A model generated the notes under the pieces. That model searched no databases. It had not been told where the DNA came from and was given only the letters and a program-made list of their open reading frames with translations. This document shows, piece after piece, positions 18,448 to 27,079 of a DNA stretch of 42,957 bases (within the stretch, counting starts at the first letter, position 1; each line of letters opens with the position of its first letter). The stretch comes from Helicobacter monodelphidis. Lineage in GTDB: Bacteria; Campylobacterota; Campylobacteria; Campylobacterales; Helicobacteraceae. The position numbers were made by a program, and so were the translations under genes. The stretch is taken from the NCBI RefSeq assembly GCF_003288845.1, contig NZ_NHYN01000015.1, positions 1 to 42,957 of the forward strand. The letters are read 5' to 3'.

Positions 18448-19860
18448 CTAAAACTTCACATTATACATTAGCATAAATACTTCATTCGTACGGTCAACAG
18501 GCAATGCACCCCCGAATGGTAACCCATTATTAGAATATTTATTATGAATATTCGTATAACTTGCCCTCAAAAATTGATAAAAATCAAGTTGATAAATTAG
18601 ATAAATATCATGCACATTTCCACGTGTATTTCTAAAATCTAATGGATCATTAATGCTAGCACGACTGAGTGCATACCAATATTGACTCCCATGGAAAAAT
18701 TCATAACCCAATTTAAAATCAAAAGGTAAATCATATCTTGCACCTACATGAACTGCGTACGCACTTTCTTCGTTAAATCTTAAAGCATTCGCAACGGCTT
18801 GTGCTTGTGCCATTTCAGCACCACCCAAACCAGAAGAAACGATCTGGTCTAGTTGCTCCCTACCGCCTACTGCACCATTTGTTATTTTACGTACAACATC
18901 ATCTTGATTTGCAGCAGAACCCTTAAAAAATCCACCCGCAATAAACCAATTCAGTGGCAACCCAAAGAAACGATTATTCTCAAAATATGCATTTGCAACT
19001 TGTGCATTACCCAAATTTACAGGACCTAAATTTAAAGCCCCTGTCTCGATAGGTAATGTATGATTTAAAATCTGCACATAACTTAGAATTGCAAGGTTAT
19101 CCCCCATAAATCCAAGTGGTAACTTACCCTCTGCCCCCACAAACAACAAATCTGCATCATTATCTTTTTGATTAAAGGTAAAATAATTTCCACCACTATT
19201 TCCACCTTGATAAATCTTAGAATAACCAACTCTAAAGGCTAATGCTGATGTATCAAAATATTTCGGTGCATAAGTAAATACAAGTGCATCGCCTAATACG
19301 TTCACAAGCAACGCCGGATAAGTCGACATCCTTGCAGAATTATTACGTAAATTACTTCCTGGTCCGTCTGTTCCTGGTTGCCGTCCAATTGTCGCTGTTA
19401 AGCCCTCAAGAATCATATAGTCTACAAAAGCTCTCTCTAAATACACAACAGGTCCGCTCTCAAACCCCCTGCCTGCTTCAAGCTCTGATGGGAGTCCATT
19501 CCACCCCATATCTCCCCAACTTTTTGCAATCGATAATCTTCCGGTAAAATTTAAACGTTCTGTTCTTGCAGCCATATTTAAATGCACTTCACTAGCAATT
19601 TTTCCGTTATTATGGTAGGCAGTATCTTTGTCTTTAAAATTCAAATTTGAAGCACTTGTTGAAACCTCTAAACCAAATTTAACCTTGTTTAGTGTAGAAG
19701 AAAGCTCATTTTGGTCAATTCTCTCTTCCATTTCTCCTAATGAATCCTGCATACTCTCAATTTTTTTCTTAAGATCTGCAATTTGTGCATCTCTAGGGTC
19801 AGCACCATACAATAAGGTTGCAAATACCATAGGCAACGCAAAATATCTTTTAAAAGCCAT
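18448..19860 (-). CDS. outer-membrane porin-like beta-barrel (DUF3373 type)
   Basis: Signal peptide MAFKRYFALPMVFATLLYG, then a short coiled coil with the register of porin N-terminal trimer stalks (DLKKKIESMQDSLGEMEERI, residues about 29-48). A long alternating beta pattern follows, with aromatic residues at strand ends, and the protein finishes in Phe (YNVKF) as BAM-targeted barrels do. It is probably a channel in the outer membrane; the substrate is unknown. It has its own TATAAT promoter. Confidence 0.8.
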   Translation of the reverse strand: MAFKRYFALPMVFATLLYGADPRDAQIADLKKKIESMQDSLGEMEERIDQNELSSTLNKVKFGLEVSTSASNLNFKDKDTAYHNNGKIASEVHLNMAARTERLNFTGRLSIAKSWGDMGWNGLPSELEAGRGFESGPVVYLERAFVDYMILEGLTATIGRQPGTDGPGSNLRNNSARMSTYPALLVNVLGDALVFTYAPKYFDTSALAFRVGYSKIYQGGNSGGNYFTFNQKDNDADLLFVGAEGKLPLGFMGDNLAILSYVQILNHTLPIETGALNLGPVNLGNAQVANAYFENNRFFGLPLNWFIAGGFFKGSAANQDDVVRKITNGAVGGREQLDQIVSSGLGGAEMAQAQAVANALRFNEESAYAVHVGARYDLPFDFKLGYEFFHGSQYWYALSRASINDPLDFRNTRGNVHDIYLIYQLDFYQFLRASYTNIHNKYSNNGLPFGGALPVDRTNEVFMLMYNVKF

Positions 19861-19891
19861 CTACACTCCTTGTTCTTAAAAATCAGCCTAC

Positions 19892-19897
19892 ATTATA
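19892..19897 (-). promoter_or_regulatory. -10 element of the porin gene
   Basis: Minus-strand TATAAT about 32 bases before the porin start; the ribosome site AAGGAG follows near 19867. Confidence 0.55.
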
Positions 19898-19932
19898 ACA
19901 TTTTTTAATCACGATTACCATAAACAGAATGA

Positions 19933-21696
19933 TTATACTTTTGTAGGATTAAAATCCTTTGGAAGCATATCTGGCATAAATTCAACAATCCGGTTGCGTC
20001 CACCCTCCTTTGCTCGGTAGAGTGCAATATCTGCATATTTAATCGCCAATGCAATACTTTGTGCTTTATTAGGGAACAAACAGATTCCTATACTAAGCGT
20101 CTTGCCAAATTTTTCACCATTATCGCTCTCAAAAATAATCTCTTCAAAATGTTTCTTAATGTTTTGTGCTACATGCATAGAACCTTCTTTATTAGAGTTA
20201 AACAATAAGATTAAAAACTCTTCACCACCATAACGCACTGCTATATCACTCTCACGAATATTTTGCGTAAAAACTCGTGCTAATTCAACAAGCACCTTAT
20301 CGCCAATATTATGCCCATAAGTATCATTCACTTTCTTGAAAAAATCAATATCCACCATCAAAACACCATAACTAACATTAATGCGTTTAGCTTGAGAAGT
20401 TGCAGAAGCACTATATTCTTCTAAAAAGGTACGATTATAGAGTTGTGTCAATGGATCCTTGCGTGAATTCTCCTTTAATATATCTGTCAAATAACGTGCC
20501 TGTAATGATGCTCTTGCAGCATCAAAATAGTTGCAAAATGTGGTCAAATGCTGTATAAAATCCTCTTGCACACTAGAATCTTCGAAAATAAAAATCAAAT
20601 TCCAACGAATTTTATTTGAAATTTCAAATAAACCAATAATACAAGATTCTGTGGGAGAAATTGACTCTTTAAAAAATTTAGTTACGCCATATTCAGATTC
20701 ATAAAGTAACTGCTTACTGCTTATCGATTTTTTATTTATAATTTGCTGATATTTTTCAAAAATTCCCACTGCGTTCAAAGGATGCACTAACCGTTGCTTC
20801 TCGCCTATAATTTCAATAATTATAAATTCATAAATATGAAACTGGTTAAATAGGGAAATAATCATTTGCTCTATATCATTACGGTCATCAAGATGCTCAA
20901 TACCTTTTTTAAACTCATATAAGTCAACAAGATCGCTCATCACTTCCTCAATACGTTCCAACAGGCTCTGACTATAATATTCTTTTTTATAATTGATAAG
21001 AATCGGGATTCTTGCTTCAATACTTTTTGCAATGGTAGACACACCTTCATTTATTCCATTAATCCAATGTGCAATATCACCCACCTCATCTTGCAGTTTA
21101 GTCTGAATACGTTTTTCATAAAACCCTTTTTGTGTATCTAAAACAATTTCTTGCAAATCGTCATAAAATTTACGATAAGGTGCAAAAAGTTGCCGTAAAA
21201 TAAAAAGGGTAGCACCAATAAAAAATAAAACTAAAAAAATAACTAGCACAATCATCTCTAACCACTGCGAACGGATTTCACTCACATCAAATTCAACAGA
21301 GATAACAAATTGTACCTCATTAGATTCTGAAAGGTGTGGCAAACTTACACTCACATAAATTTGAGAAAAATGTTCAATGACTCGACTTTGTCGCTTCTTT
21401 GTCGCAAAAACCTTTTTAAGGAGTGGGTTTTTATCTTTTTCTTCAATCGTATCAATCCAAATACCCCTTATTTTAGGGTTTTCTAAAAGACGATTTAAGT
21501 ATTCTTGTAATTGAATATTTGTGGAAGCATTCAACTCTTTGTGAACAATCTCTGCTATTGTAAACGCACTTTGTTTAGCATTTCGTATGCCTACTTCCCG
21601 GATACTCAATGCAATGGTTGTTAAAACAAAAAAACTAAACAAAACTAAAGTGGTAATGAGAATGAAAAAGAATTTATACCCAACTTTTTTAAACAC
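19933..21696 (-). CDS. membrane-bound diguanylate cyclase (GGDEF domain)
   Basis: 587 residues. TM1 at about 9-31 and TM2 at about 147-168 flank a periplasmic sensor domain of about 115 residues; a HAMP-like linker follows TM2. A middle cytoplasmic region of about 200 residues, perhaps GAF-like, precedes the GGDEF domain (about 420-575). The active-site motif is GGEEF (490-494) and an RxxD inhibitory site (RESD, 481-484) stands exactly five residues before it, so the enzyme should make cyclic di-GMP and be product-inhibited. It lies 18 bases after glmS. Confidence 0.9.
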   Translation of the reverse strand: MFKKVGYKFFFILITTLVLFSFFVLTTIALSIREVGIRNAKQSAFTIAEIVHKELNASTNIQLQEYLNRLLENPKIRGIWIDTIEEKDKNPLLKKVFATKKRQSRVIEHFSQIYVSVSLPHLSESNEVQFVISVEFDVSEIRSQWLEMIVLVIFLVLFFIGATLFILRQLFAPYRKFYDDLQEIVLDTQKGFYEKRIQTKLQDEVGDIAHWINGINEGVSTIAKSIEARIPILINYKKEYYSQSLLERIEEVMSDLVDLYEFKKGIEHLDDRNDIEQMIISLFNQFHIYEFIIIEIIGEKQRLVHPLNAVGIFEKYQQIINKKSISSKQLLYESEYGVTKFFKESISPTESCIIGLFEISNKIRWNLIFIFEDSSVQEDFIQHLTTFCNYFDAARASLQARYLTDILKENSRKDPLTQLYNRTFLEEYSASATSQAKRINVSYGVLMVDIDFFKKVNDTYGHNIGDKVLVELARVFTQNIRESDIAVRYGGEEFLILLFNSNKEGSMHVAQNIKKHFEEIIFESDNGEKFGKTLSIGICLFPNKAQSIALAIKYADIALYRAKEGGRNRIVEFMPDMLPKDFNPTKV

Positions 21697-21714
21697 TCAT
21701 TCTCCTTTTAAGGC

Positions 21715-23502
21715 CTATTCTACTGTTACACTTTTCGCCAAATTGCGGGGCATATCCACATCATTTCCCAATCGTATAGAAACCTCCAAAGCAAAAAGCT
21801 GCAATGCCACCATCATTTCAAAAAATTCTTCCATATAGCTTTCTCTTTGTTCCAACAAAAGCATATCATCAGCCAAATCAAATTCTGTAGCACTCATCAC
21901 ACAAATTGTTGCATCTCTTGCAGCCAACTCTTCAACATTGCTTTTGATTTTTTCATACAATAAATGTTGTGGCATTAATGCAATGGTAAATAACTCACTA
22001 TCAGCAAGAGCAATTGGGCCATGCTTCATTTCTCCGCTAGGATAGCCCTCCGCATGAAGATAGCTAATCTCCTTTAACTTTAATGCACCCTCTAAAGCTA
22101 AAGGATAAAAAATATCCCGACCAATAAAAAAGAATCCATGCCCGTGTAAGTAACGTTTACAAATTCGACGCAAACGATCATGTAAGTGTTCATTCACCTC
22201 TGTAGCTTGCACAGATTTAATCATAGAAGTAATTTGTGCCTTACTTTGCTGAGAACCTAACACACCTCTTTTTTGCCCCATAGAACACGCAAGAAGCCAT
22301 AACACCATCACCTGCGTTGCAAACGCTTTAGTGCTTGCCACACCTTTTTCAATTCCTGCTCGCGTAAGAATGCTGACTTCTGCTTCTCGGACAATAGAAC
22401 TATTATCAACATTACAAATAGCTAGACTTTTTAATCCTGCCTGTCTGGCTTGTCTCAATGCCTCCAAAGTATCAGCCGTCTCACCACTTTGAGAAATCAC
22501 AACAAAAAGCTCATTGCATCCAAAAATAGGTTCTCTATACCGCAATTCACTTGCAATTGCAACATTACATTTGATTTTTGCCAATCGTTCAAATAAATAA
22601 CTCGCCACAAGCGCCGCATGATAACTTGTCCCACAAGCACAAAGAACAATATGTTCAATACCCTCAAAAAAAGAAGGGTTTAGCTCTTCAAAATGAATGC
22701 TATCGCCCTGAATTCTGCCCATCATTGTTTCTAGCAAAACCTTATGTTGCTCATAAATTTCTTTTTCCATAAAGTAACGATAACCCTCTTTTTGGGCGTA
22801 AAGCTTATTCATATTAAAAGGGCGAACAAAAGGTAATTCATCAAATTTTTGCTGGTCCATCACACCTATACTTCCATCTTCTAAATAACAAACATTTTGC
22901 ACAAATCCAATCAATGGGGCATCAGAAGAAGAAAAATAAACACCATCTTTACCCTTACCAATAATCAAAGGAGAACCCTTTTTCGCATAAAAAATCTGCC
23001 CTTCTGCCTGTTTTGTAATTAATAAAATTGCATAAGCTCCTTGCAAATTCTGAATAGTTGCTTTAAAGGCTTCCAAAGGTTCTTTGTGTTGACTAAGTAA
23101 CTCTTCAAAAAGTCGAACAATCACTTCTGTATCTGTTTGAGAGCGAAAAACATTACCTTTTTTTTCTAAATCTTTTTTAATATCTTTATAATTCTCAATA
23201 ATCCCATTATGTACAACACTTGAAAATTCTGCTGTATGCGGATGTGCATTTGCTTCTGTTGGTTTACCATGTGTCGCCCATCTTGTATGCCCAATACCCG
23301 CACCAAAACCGATAGACTCAAAATCTTTAGAACAATTTTCAAGATTAACAAGCTTTCCCACAGAGCGAAAAATTTGCAAATCCTGCCCTTTTAAAACAGC
23401 AATTCCTGCCGAATCATACCCTCTATATTCAAGTTCTTTCAAACCACTTAATAAAAAATTTCTTTTCTCTTTTTCACCGATATATCCAACAATGCCACAC
23501 AT
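21715..23502 (-). CDS. glmS: glutamine-fructose-6-phosphate aminotransferase (isomerizing)
   Basis: It makes glucosamine 6-phosphate for peptidoglycan and LPS. The N-terminal glutaminase domain begins MCGIVGYIGEKEK with catalytic Cys after the start Met and has RWATHGKPTEANAHPH. Two SIS sugar-isomerase domains follow (CGTSYHAAL and SQSGETADTLEALR; later EGYPSGEMKHGPIAL), ending in the typical LAKSVTVE. Length 595 is normal. Start ATG 23502 with AGGAG upstream. No glmS ribozyme is visible; a 19-bp palindrome stands directly upstream. Confidence 0.97.
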   Translation of the reverse strand: MCGIVGYIGEKEKRNFLLSGLKELEYRGYDSAGIAVLKGQDLQIFRSVGKLVNLENCSKDFESIGFGAGIGHTRWATHGKPTEANAHPHTAEFSSVVHNGIIENYKDIKKDLEKKGNVFRSQTDTEVIVRLFEELLSQHKEPLEAFKATIQNLQGAYAILLITKQAEGQIFYAKKGSPLIIGKGKDGVYFSSSDAPLIGFVQNVCYLEDGSIGVMDQQKFDELPFVRPFNMNKLYAQKEGYRYFMEKEIYEQHKVLLETMMGRIQGDSIHFEELNPSFFEGIEHIVLCACGTSYHAALVASYLFERLAKIKCNVAIASELRYREPIFGCNELFVVISQSGETADTLEALRQARQAGLKSLAICNVDNSSIVREAEVSILTRAGIEKGVASTKAFATQVMVLWLLACSMGQKRGVLGSQQSKAQITSMIKSVQATEVNEHLHDRLRRICKRYLHGHGFFFIGRDIFYPLALEGALKLKEISYLHAEGYPSGEMKHGPIALADSELFTIALMPQHLLYEKIKSNVEELAARDATICVMSATEFDLADDMLLLEQRESYMEEFFEMMVALQLFALEVSIRLGNDVDMPRNLAKSVTVE

Positions 23503-23519
23503 GCAAAACTCCTAAAAAA

Positions 23520-23538
23520 TTTTGCCATTATGGCAAAA
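23520..23538. promoter_or_regulatory. perfect 19-bp palindrome between glmS and the TolC-like gene
   Basis: TTTTGCCAT-T-ATGGCAAAA: two 9-base arms around one base, 18 bases upstream of the glmS start. On the minus strand it contains CATAAT, a possible glmS -10, so a protein bound here could block glmS transcription. No regulator is identified. Confidence 0.5.
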
Positions 23539-23579
23539 AATTGCTTTATTTTGATTAATTTTAGCAATTTTTCCATAAA

Positions 23580-23609
23580 TTGAAGGAATTAACCATAGAA
23601 TGCTATAAT
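23580..23609 (+). promoter_or_regulatory. promoter of the TolC-like gene
   Basis: TTGAAG (23580-23585), 18 bases, TATAAT (23604-23609). The predicted start near 23617 lies downstream of the TTG at 23580 that would extend the reading frame, supporting the ATG at 23640. Confidence 0.6.
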
Positions 23610-23639
23610 AGCCGAAAAAATCTTGGGGATTTCATTGCA

Positions 23640-24878
23640 ATGCAAAAGTTTCTTTTTGTTATCAGCTTTTTTATTGTTAACTTATGTCCCACGCCATTGT
23701 GTGCGTTGAATATTCAAGAAGCCATTTCTCTTGCTCTCACCAAAAGCCACACACTAAAAGAACAAGAGTACCTCCTAGAAGAAGTTGAATATAATCTTAA
23801 AATTGCTGAAGGTCAGCTATATTATCCGACCCTTGATGCAAATATACAAGTTCAAAATACAGAAGATTCAAATTCTATCAGAGGTGGCAATATTGCTACA
23901 TTGCAATTGCGTTATAATTTATTTAATGGCTTTGCAGATATAAATAATTTAGAAAGTCAGACTTCCCTTTTAAATGTCCAACAGTACACATTGAAAGCGA
24001 CAAAGCAAGATTTGATTTTAGCAATCAAAACTGCTTATATCCAGCTTTTACAACAAAAACACCAACTAATTGTGGCAGAAGAATCCGTTAAACTCTTAGA
24101 GCAACAACATAAAGAGACTGCAGAATTTTATCGCGTAGGCATCGTACCCAAAAATGATGTCCTCAAGGTTGAAGTGCAGTTAAGCAACGCAAAACAAAAC
24201 CTTCTTTCTGCAAAAAGCACTCTCACTTATATGCAAAAGGACTTGGAACGTTATATTGGTGAAAAGTTCCACATTAATGACTTAGAAGAAGTACGTTTTC
24301 ATCTCTCCATTAAAACTTTTGAATCTTTGCAAGATATTATGCTCTATTCTCGTTCAGAACTCAAAGCATTAGAACAACAACTAGAGTCCAAAAGATATAT
24401 CATAGAAGGTGCTAAAAGCGATTATTATCCTAGCATAGATATTGTTGGTGAACAAAGTTTTTCCCAGAAAAATACCAATACACAAAGCCAAACGAGTGCA
24501 AAATTAGAAATATCAATGAACCTATTTAGCGGTTTTTCTACAACCAATGATATTCAAGCTAAACGTTCTAATATGCTTTCTCTTAACTCACAAATTGCTG
24601 CACTCAAAGAAGAATTAGACTTGCAACTTTTGAGTGCTTATGAATCCTACACGCTCGCAATCAGTGCTTATGATGTTGCCAAAGAAGCTTTAGAACAGGC
24701 GGAAGAAAACTACCGCATTGCCTCTAATCGCTACAAAGAAAGAATCGAAACGACAAGCAACTTTTTAGATGCGGAACTCTTGCTTACACAAGCAAAAACT
24801 AATCTTTTAATTAACCGATACGGAATCTCTCAAGCTATCGCAAGAATTATTCGCATCACTGAATTAGAAGAAAAATAA
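23640..24878 (+). CDS. TolC-family outer-membrane efflux protein
   Basis: After a signal peptide (about 22 residues, ending near PLCA) the protein has the two-fold OEP repeat: long amphipathic helices with LNIQEAISLALTKSHTL at the start of repeat one and the usual LRYNLFNGF / ISMNLFSGFSTTNDIQ strand-turn motifs. It forms the trimeric channel through which RND or ABC exporters release substrates. 412 residues. The adaptor and pump are not next to it; the RND pump at 1-4 kb is a possible partner. It is convergent with the SurA-like gene. Confidence 0.85.
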   Translation: MQKFLFVISFFIVNLCPTPLCALNIQEAISLALTKSHTLKEQEYLLEEVEYNLKIAEGQLYYPTLDANIQVQNTEDSNSIRGGNIATLQLRYNLFNGFADINNLESQTSLLNVQQYTLKATKQDLILAIKTAYIQLLQQKHQLIVAEESVKLLEQQHKETAEFYRVGIVPKNDVLKVEVQLSNAKQNLLSAKSTLTYMQKDLERYIGEKFHINDLEEVRFHLSIKTFESLQDIMLYSRSELKALEQQLESKRYIIEGAKSDYYPSIDIVGEQSFSQKNTNTQSQTSAKLEISMNLFSGFSTTNDIQAKRSNMLSLNSQIAALKEELDLQLLSAYESYTLAISAYDVAKEALEQAEENYRIASNRYKERIETTSNFLDAELLLTQAKTNLLINRYGISQAIARIIRITELEEK

Positions 24879-24934
24879 ACAGCAATGTGAAAAATTATGC
24901 AAAATCTAATAAAAAATCACATAAAAATCCTAAA

Positions 24935-25783
24935 CTACTCGAGGCGTAAAACTTTTATTTTTGCCACAGCACGTAACTTATCAAAATACCCCTTAATCAC
25001 AGTATTTTCTCTCTCCATCATAATACGTGCAAAAATATCTCTTTTTGCTTCCTCAAAAGGAATTTGCACCCCACCACTTTTAGAGCTAACCAAAAAGGTC
25101 GCATATTCACCGCCAATATTAAAAATGGGTGTAAAACTCCCTACATTCACATTCATCAATAAAGCCGTCAATTGAGGATTAAGTTTAGCAGTTTCTACAA
25201 CTTCAGGAGCACTCAACACACCATCTGGTGCAACTGGAATACTACTGATAGAACGTTTTGCATTCACGAGCTGTTCTAAAAGTGGCTGAGAACTTGCTGA
25301 ATATCGCACAATGGAAATATGCGTTGGAACAATAAAATCATTATGATGTTGGTCATAATAACTTTTTAGTTCACTTTCGTCAGCAAGCTCAATATTTTCT
25401 GTAACAATCATTGAATAAAGTTTTTTCTGTAAAACACGTTTTTTAACTTCATCGCGATAATGAGAATACGCAACACCTCTTGCTAAAATTATACTTTTTA
25501 GCTGGTCGACACTTTGGTTTGATCTTTGTGCAATCCTTTGTAATTCTTCATCAATTTCAATCTCTGTAATCTGGATATTAAATTTCTTAGCTTCCTCTTC
25601 GTGTAATTTTTCGCTAATTAAAAGCTCCATTGCCTCCTCACGGCTAACCTTTGCACCCTGCATAACTTGATAAAGTTGAAATAAAGTTACAGGCTCATTA
25701 TTAACAAAAAAAGCAATTCCATTGACAAAATTTGCAGCAGACAATCCACAACATAAGCATAAATTTAGCAAAAATAACCGCAT
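24935..25783 (-). CDS. SurA-like periplasmic chaperone/peptidyl-prolyl isomerase family protein
   Basis: Signal peptide (MRLFLLNLCLCCGLSAA), then the SurA N-terminal pattern: NGIAFFVNNEPVTLFQL, SREEAMELLISEKL and long helices, with a C-terminal region where a PpiC domain would lie but is weakly matched. It probably escorts outer-membrane proteins through the periplasm. I place the start at ATG 25783 (AAGGA five bases upstream) rather than the longer frame to 25840, because a TATAAT at 25818-25823 lies inside that extension. 282 residues. Confidence 0.75.
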   Translation of the reverse strand: MRLFLLNLCLCCGLSAANFVNGIAFFVNNEPVTLFQLYQVMQGAKVSREEAMELLISEKLHEEEAKKFNIQITEIEIDEELQRIAQRSNQSVDQLKSIILARGVAYSHYRDEVKKRVLQKKLYSMIVTENIELADESELKSYYDQHHNDFIVPTHISIVRYSASSQPLLEQLVNAKRSISSIPVAPDGVLSAPEVVETAKLNPQLTALLMNVNVGSFTPIFNIGGEYATFLVSSKSGGVQIPFEEAKRDIFARIMMERENTVIKGYFDKLRAVAKIKVLRLE

Positions 25784-25817
25784 TCTATTCCTTAAAGTCT
25801 TGAATTCTTCAGTCATT

Positions 25818-25823
25818 ATTATA
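25818..25823 (-). promoter_or_regulatory. -10 element of the SurA-like gene
   Basis: Minus-strand TATAAT about 35 bases before the chosen start codon. Confidence 0.45.
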
Positions 25824-25877
25824 ACAAATTTTGTATTCAAAATACGATTTCTTCTACCTTCACCAATGTTTATTTGA

Positions 25878-25910
25878 TTTTATTCATACTTAAAATTTTT
25901 ATGAATAAAA
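25878..25910. promoter_or_regulatory. 10-bp inverted repeat, possible operator at the island edge
   Basis: TTTTATTCAT (25878-25887), 13 bases, ATGAATAAAA (25901-25910): a perfect dyad. It overlaps a plausible -10 (TAAAAT, 25906-25911) for the short frame at 25940. Spaced AT-rich dyads of this kind are bound by metal regulators such as NikR or Fur in Helicobacter, but this does not match either consensus exactly. Confidence 0.45.
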
Positions 25911-25939
25911 TAGCACGATACAACACAAAGGAATTTAGA

Positions 25940-26044
25940 ATGAATCTACATAAAGAACATATCGGACAATTACGACAACTAATGCACCATTATAAGAATC
26001 AGTCGCAACCCTCATCATCACACAATATGTGTATTACCCAATAA
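25940..26044 (+). CDS. 34-residue open frame, probably the truncated start of a lost gene
   Basis: ATG 25940 follows AAAGGAAT and encodes MNLHKEHIGQLRQLMHHY before a low-complexity end and a stop. The strong promoter/operator context and ribosome site, followed by a sudden end, look like the first codons of a gene whose rest was removed when the accessory region formed. No family recognised. The rest of the 25784-26100 gap holds only the promoter elements listed separately. Confidence 0.35.
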   Translation: MNLHKEHIGQLRQLMHHYKNQSQPSSSHNMCITQ

Positions 26045-26100
26045 TTAAAGTATAAATAATATTTCACCACAAAAAGTAAGAGGCGAAGCAAAGGGATTAT

Positions 26101-26679
26101 ATGAAAAAGAGTAGTGTATTTTATGTACTAATATGTATAACACATTTCCTTTATGCCCAAGAAATAGAAAACATTAAGGTAGAAAAATTTAGAAAAGAAG
26201 ATTTGCCTTTGTTTTATAGGTTAGATTATATACCACTAAAAAACAGAAACATAACAATAGAGGTATTACAAATGGGGTTAGAAAATAGCACAAAATCACA
26301 ATGTGTAAACCAAAAAACAAAAGAGCAAATGCAAAAATATCTTTATCTGCATATACCACATTTGCATCATAGTTTTGAAGATACTACATTGGTGGGCGAA
26401 TGTGATTATAAAGGTAAGGTAAAAATGCTTGGTAGAATTTGGGATTTTGAAAGTATGGGTGGCAAAACAACACTAAAGACAAACATTAGCTCCCAAGAGC
26501 AAATAAAAGATTCTATGAAAAAATGGTATCTATGTCCTCGCAGTGATGATAGTGGCGATATGTGTTATATAGAGTTAGCTTGTTTATTACCAGAATGCTA
26601 CCCTAGAGCTATATATTATATTACTGAAATGCAAGAGAAATATGAAAATAAGCTACAACATTGCAAACATTGTAGATAA
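26101..26679 (+). CDS. secreted protein of unknown function, possible immunity protein
   Basis: Signal peptide MKKSSVFYVLICITHFLYA, then a 170-residue mature domain with six or more cysteines, ending in HCKHC. I do not recognise the family. The periplasmic location, the position just before T6SS toxin remnants, and its last codons, which are shared with the Tai4-like gene as part of a 78-bp repeat, suggest an immunity protein whose toxin is missing. Ribosome site AAAGGGA precedes the ATG. Confidence 0.6.
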   Translation: MKKSSVFYVLICITHFLYAQEIENIKVEKFRKEDLPLFYRLDYIPLKNRNITIEVLQMGLENSTKSQCVNQKTKEQMQKYLYLHIPHLHHSFEDTTLVGECDYKGKVKMLGRIWDFESMGGKTTLKTNISSQEQIKDSMKKWYLCPRSDDSGDMCYIELACLLPECYPRAIYYITEMQEKYENKLQHCKHCR

Positions 26680-26740
26680 CTTAGGAATCACAAATGAGTC
26701 ATTTACCACATAGAATCAAAAAGTATAGAATCTCAAACAC
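26663..26740 (+). repeat. 78-bp direct repeat, copy A
   Basis: From the last codons of the secreted protein at 26101 through the first 15 codons of the frame at 26694. It is matched at 27491-27568 with four differences in 78. Confidence 0.9.
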
Positions 26741-26936
26741 CAACACCACCTACACCCTCTCACACTCTTGTGATACCCACTATCTAAATGAGAATCTAAA
26801 GAGTGAGATAGGCTATATACTAGAACTTAGAGAATCTAACCTCTCTATAAAAGATACAAAGAGTAATAAAGATATAGCCTTTATTCTTGCAGAAGAGATT
26901 CCACAAGAATCTAAAAAGGCAAAAATGGTATTATAA
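26694..26936 (+). CDS. 80-residue protein, N-terminal piece of an unknown cassette gene
   Basis: Begins MSHLPHRIKKYRISNTN, a start also found at 27522, where it breaks off after 15 codons. It has no signal peptide or TM segment. Its last codons run into the amidase remnant in another frame, so it is probably the 5' part of a longer gene joined to a foreign 3' end. No known family. It shows that this leader recurs after immunity genes in this region. Confidence 0.4.
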   Translation: MSHLPHRIKKYRISNTNTTYTLSHSCDTHYLNENLKSEIGYILELRESNLSIKDTKSNKDIAFILAEEIPQESKKAKMVL

Positions 26937-27079
26937 CTATGCAAATAGAAGGTTGGGGTGATGCTTGGGGACACATAACATTATGGGATAATGATAGTTT
27001 TATAGACAAAAGCAGTCATTTACCTGATAGTAGAGAGTCTATTTTTGTTAAAAAGCTTTATTTTTGGGGGATTGAGTAA
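26915..27079 (+). pseudogene. C-terminal remnant of a Tae4-like T6SS peptidoglycan amidase
   Basis: The open frame reads GKNGIITMQIEGWGDAWGHITLWD and then a tail ending FWGIE. Tae4 amidases have the same order: a G-K-x-G-I-I strand, then a catalytic His in G-H-hydrophobic-x-L-W, then a Ser/Asp-rich tail ending with an aromatic. The stop precedes and partly overlaps the ATG of the Tai4-like gene (TAATG), as in real tae4-tai4 pairs. The N-terminal half with the catalytic Cys is missing and is replaced by the unrelated frame at 26694. Confidence 0.6.

Noticed and set aside
23503-23579. glmS ribozyme or riboswitch upstream of glmS
   Set aside because: The leader is too short (about 20 bases) and lacks the ribozyme core; only a simple palindrome is present.
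24897-25175. 92-residue plus-strand open frame
   Set aside because: It is the antisense shadow of the SurA-like gene.
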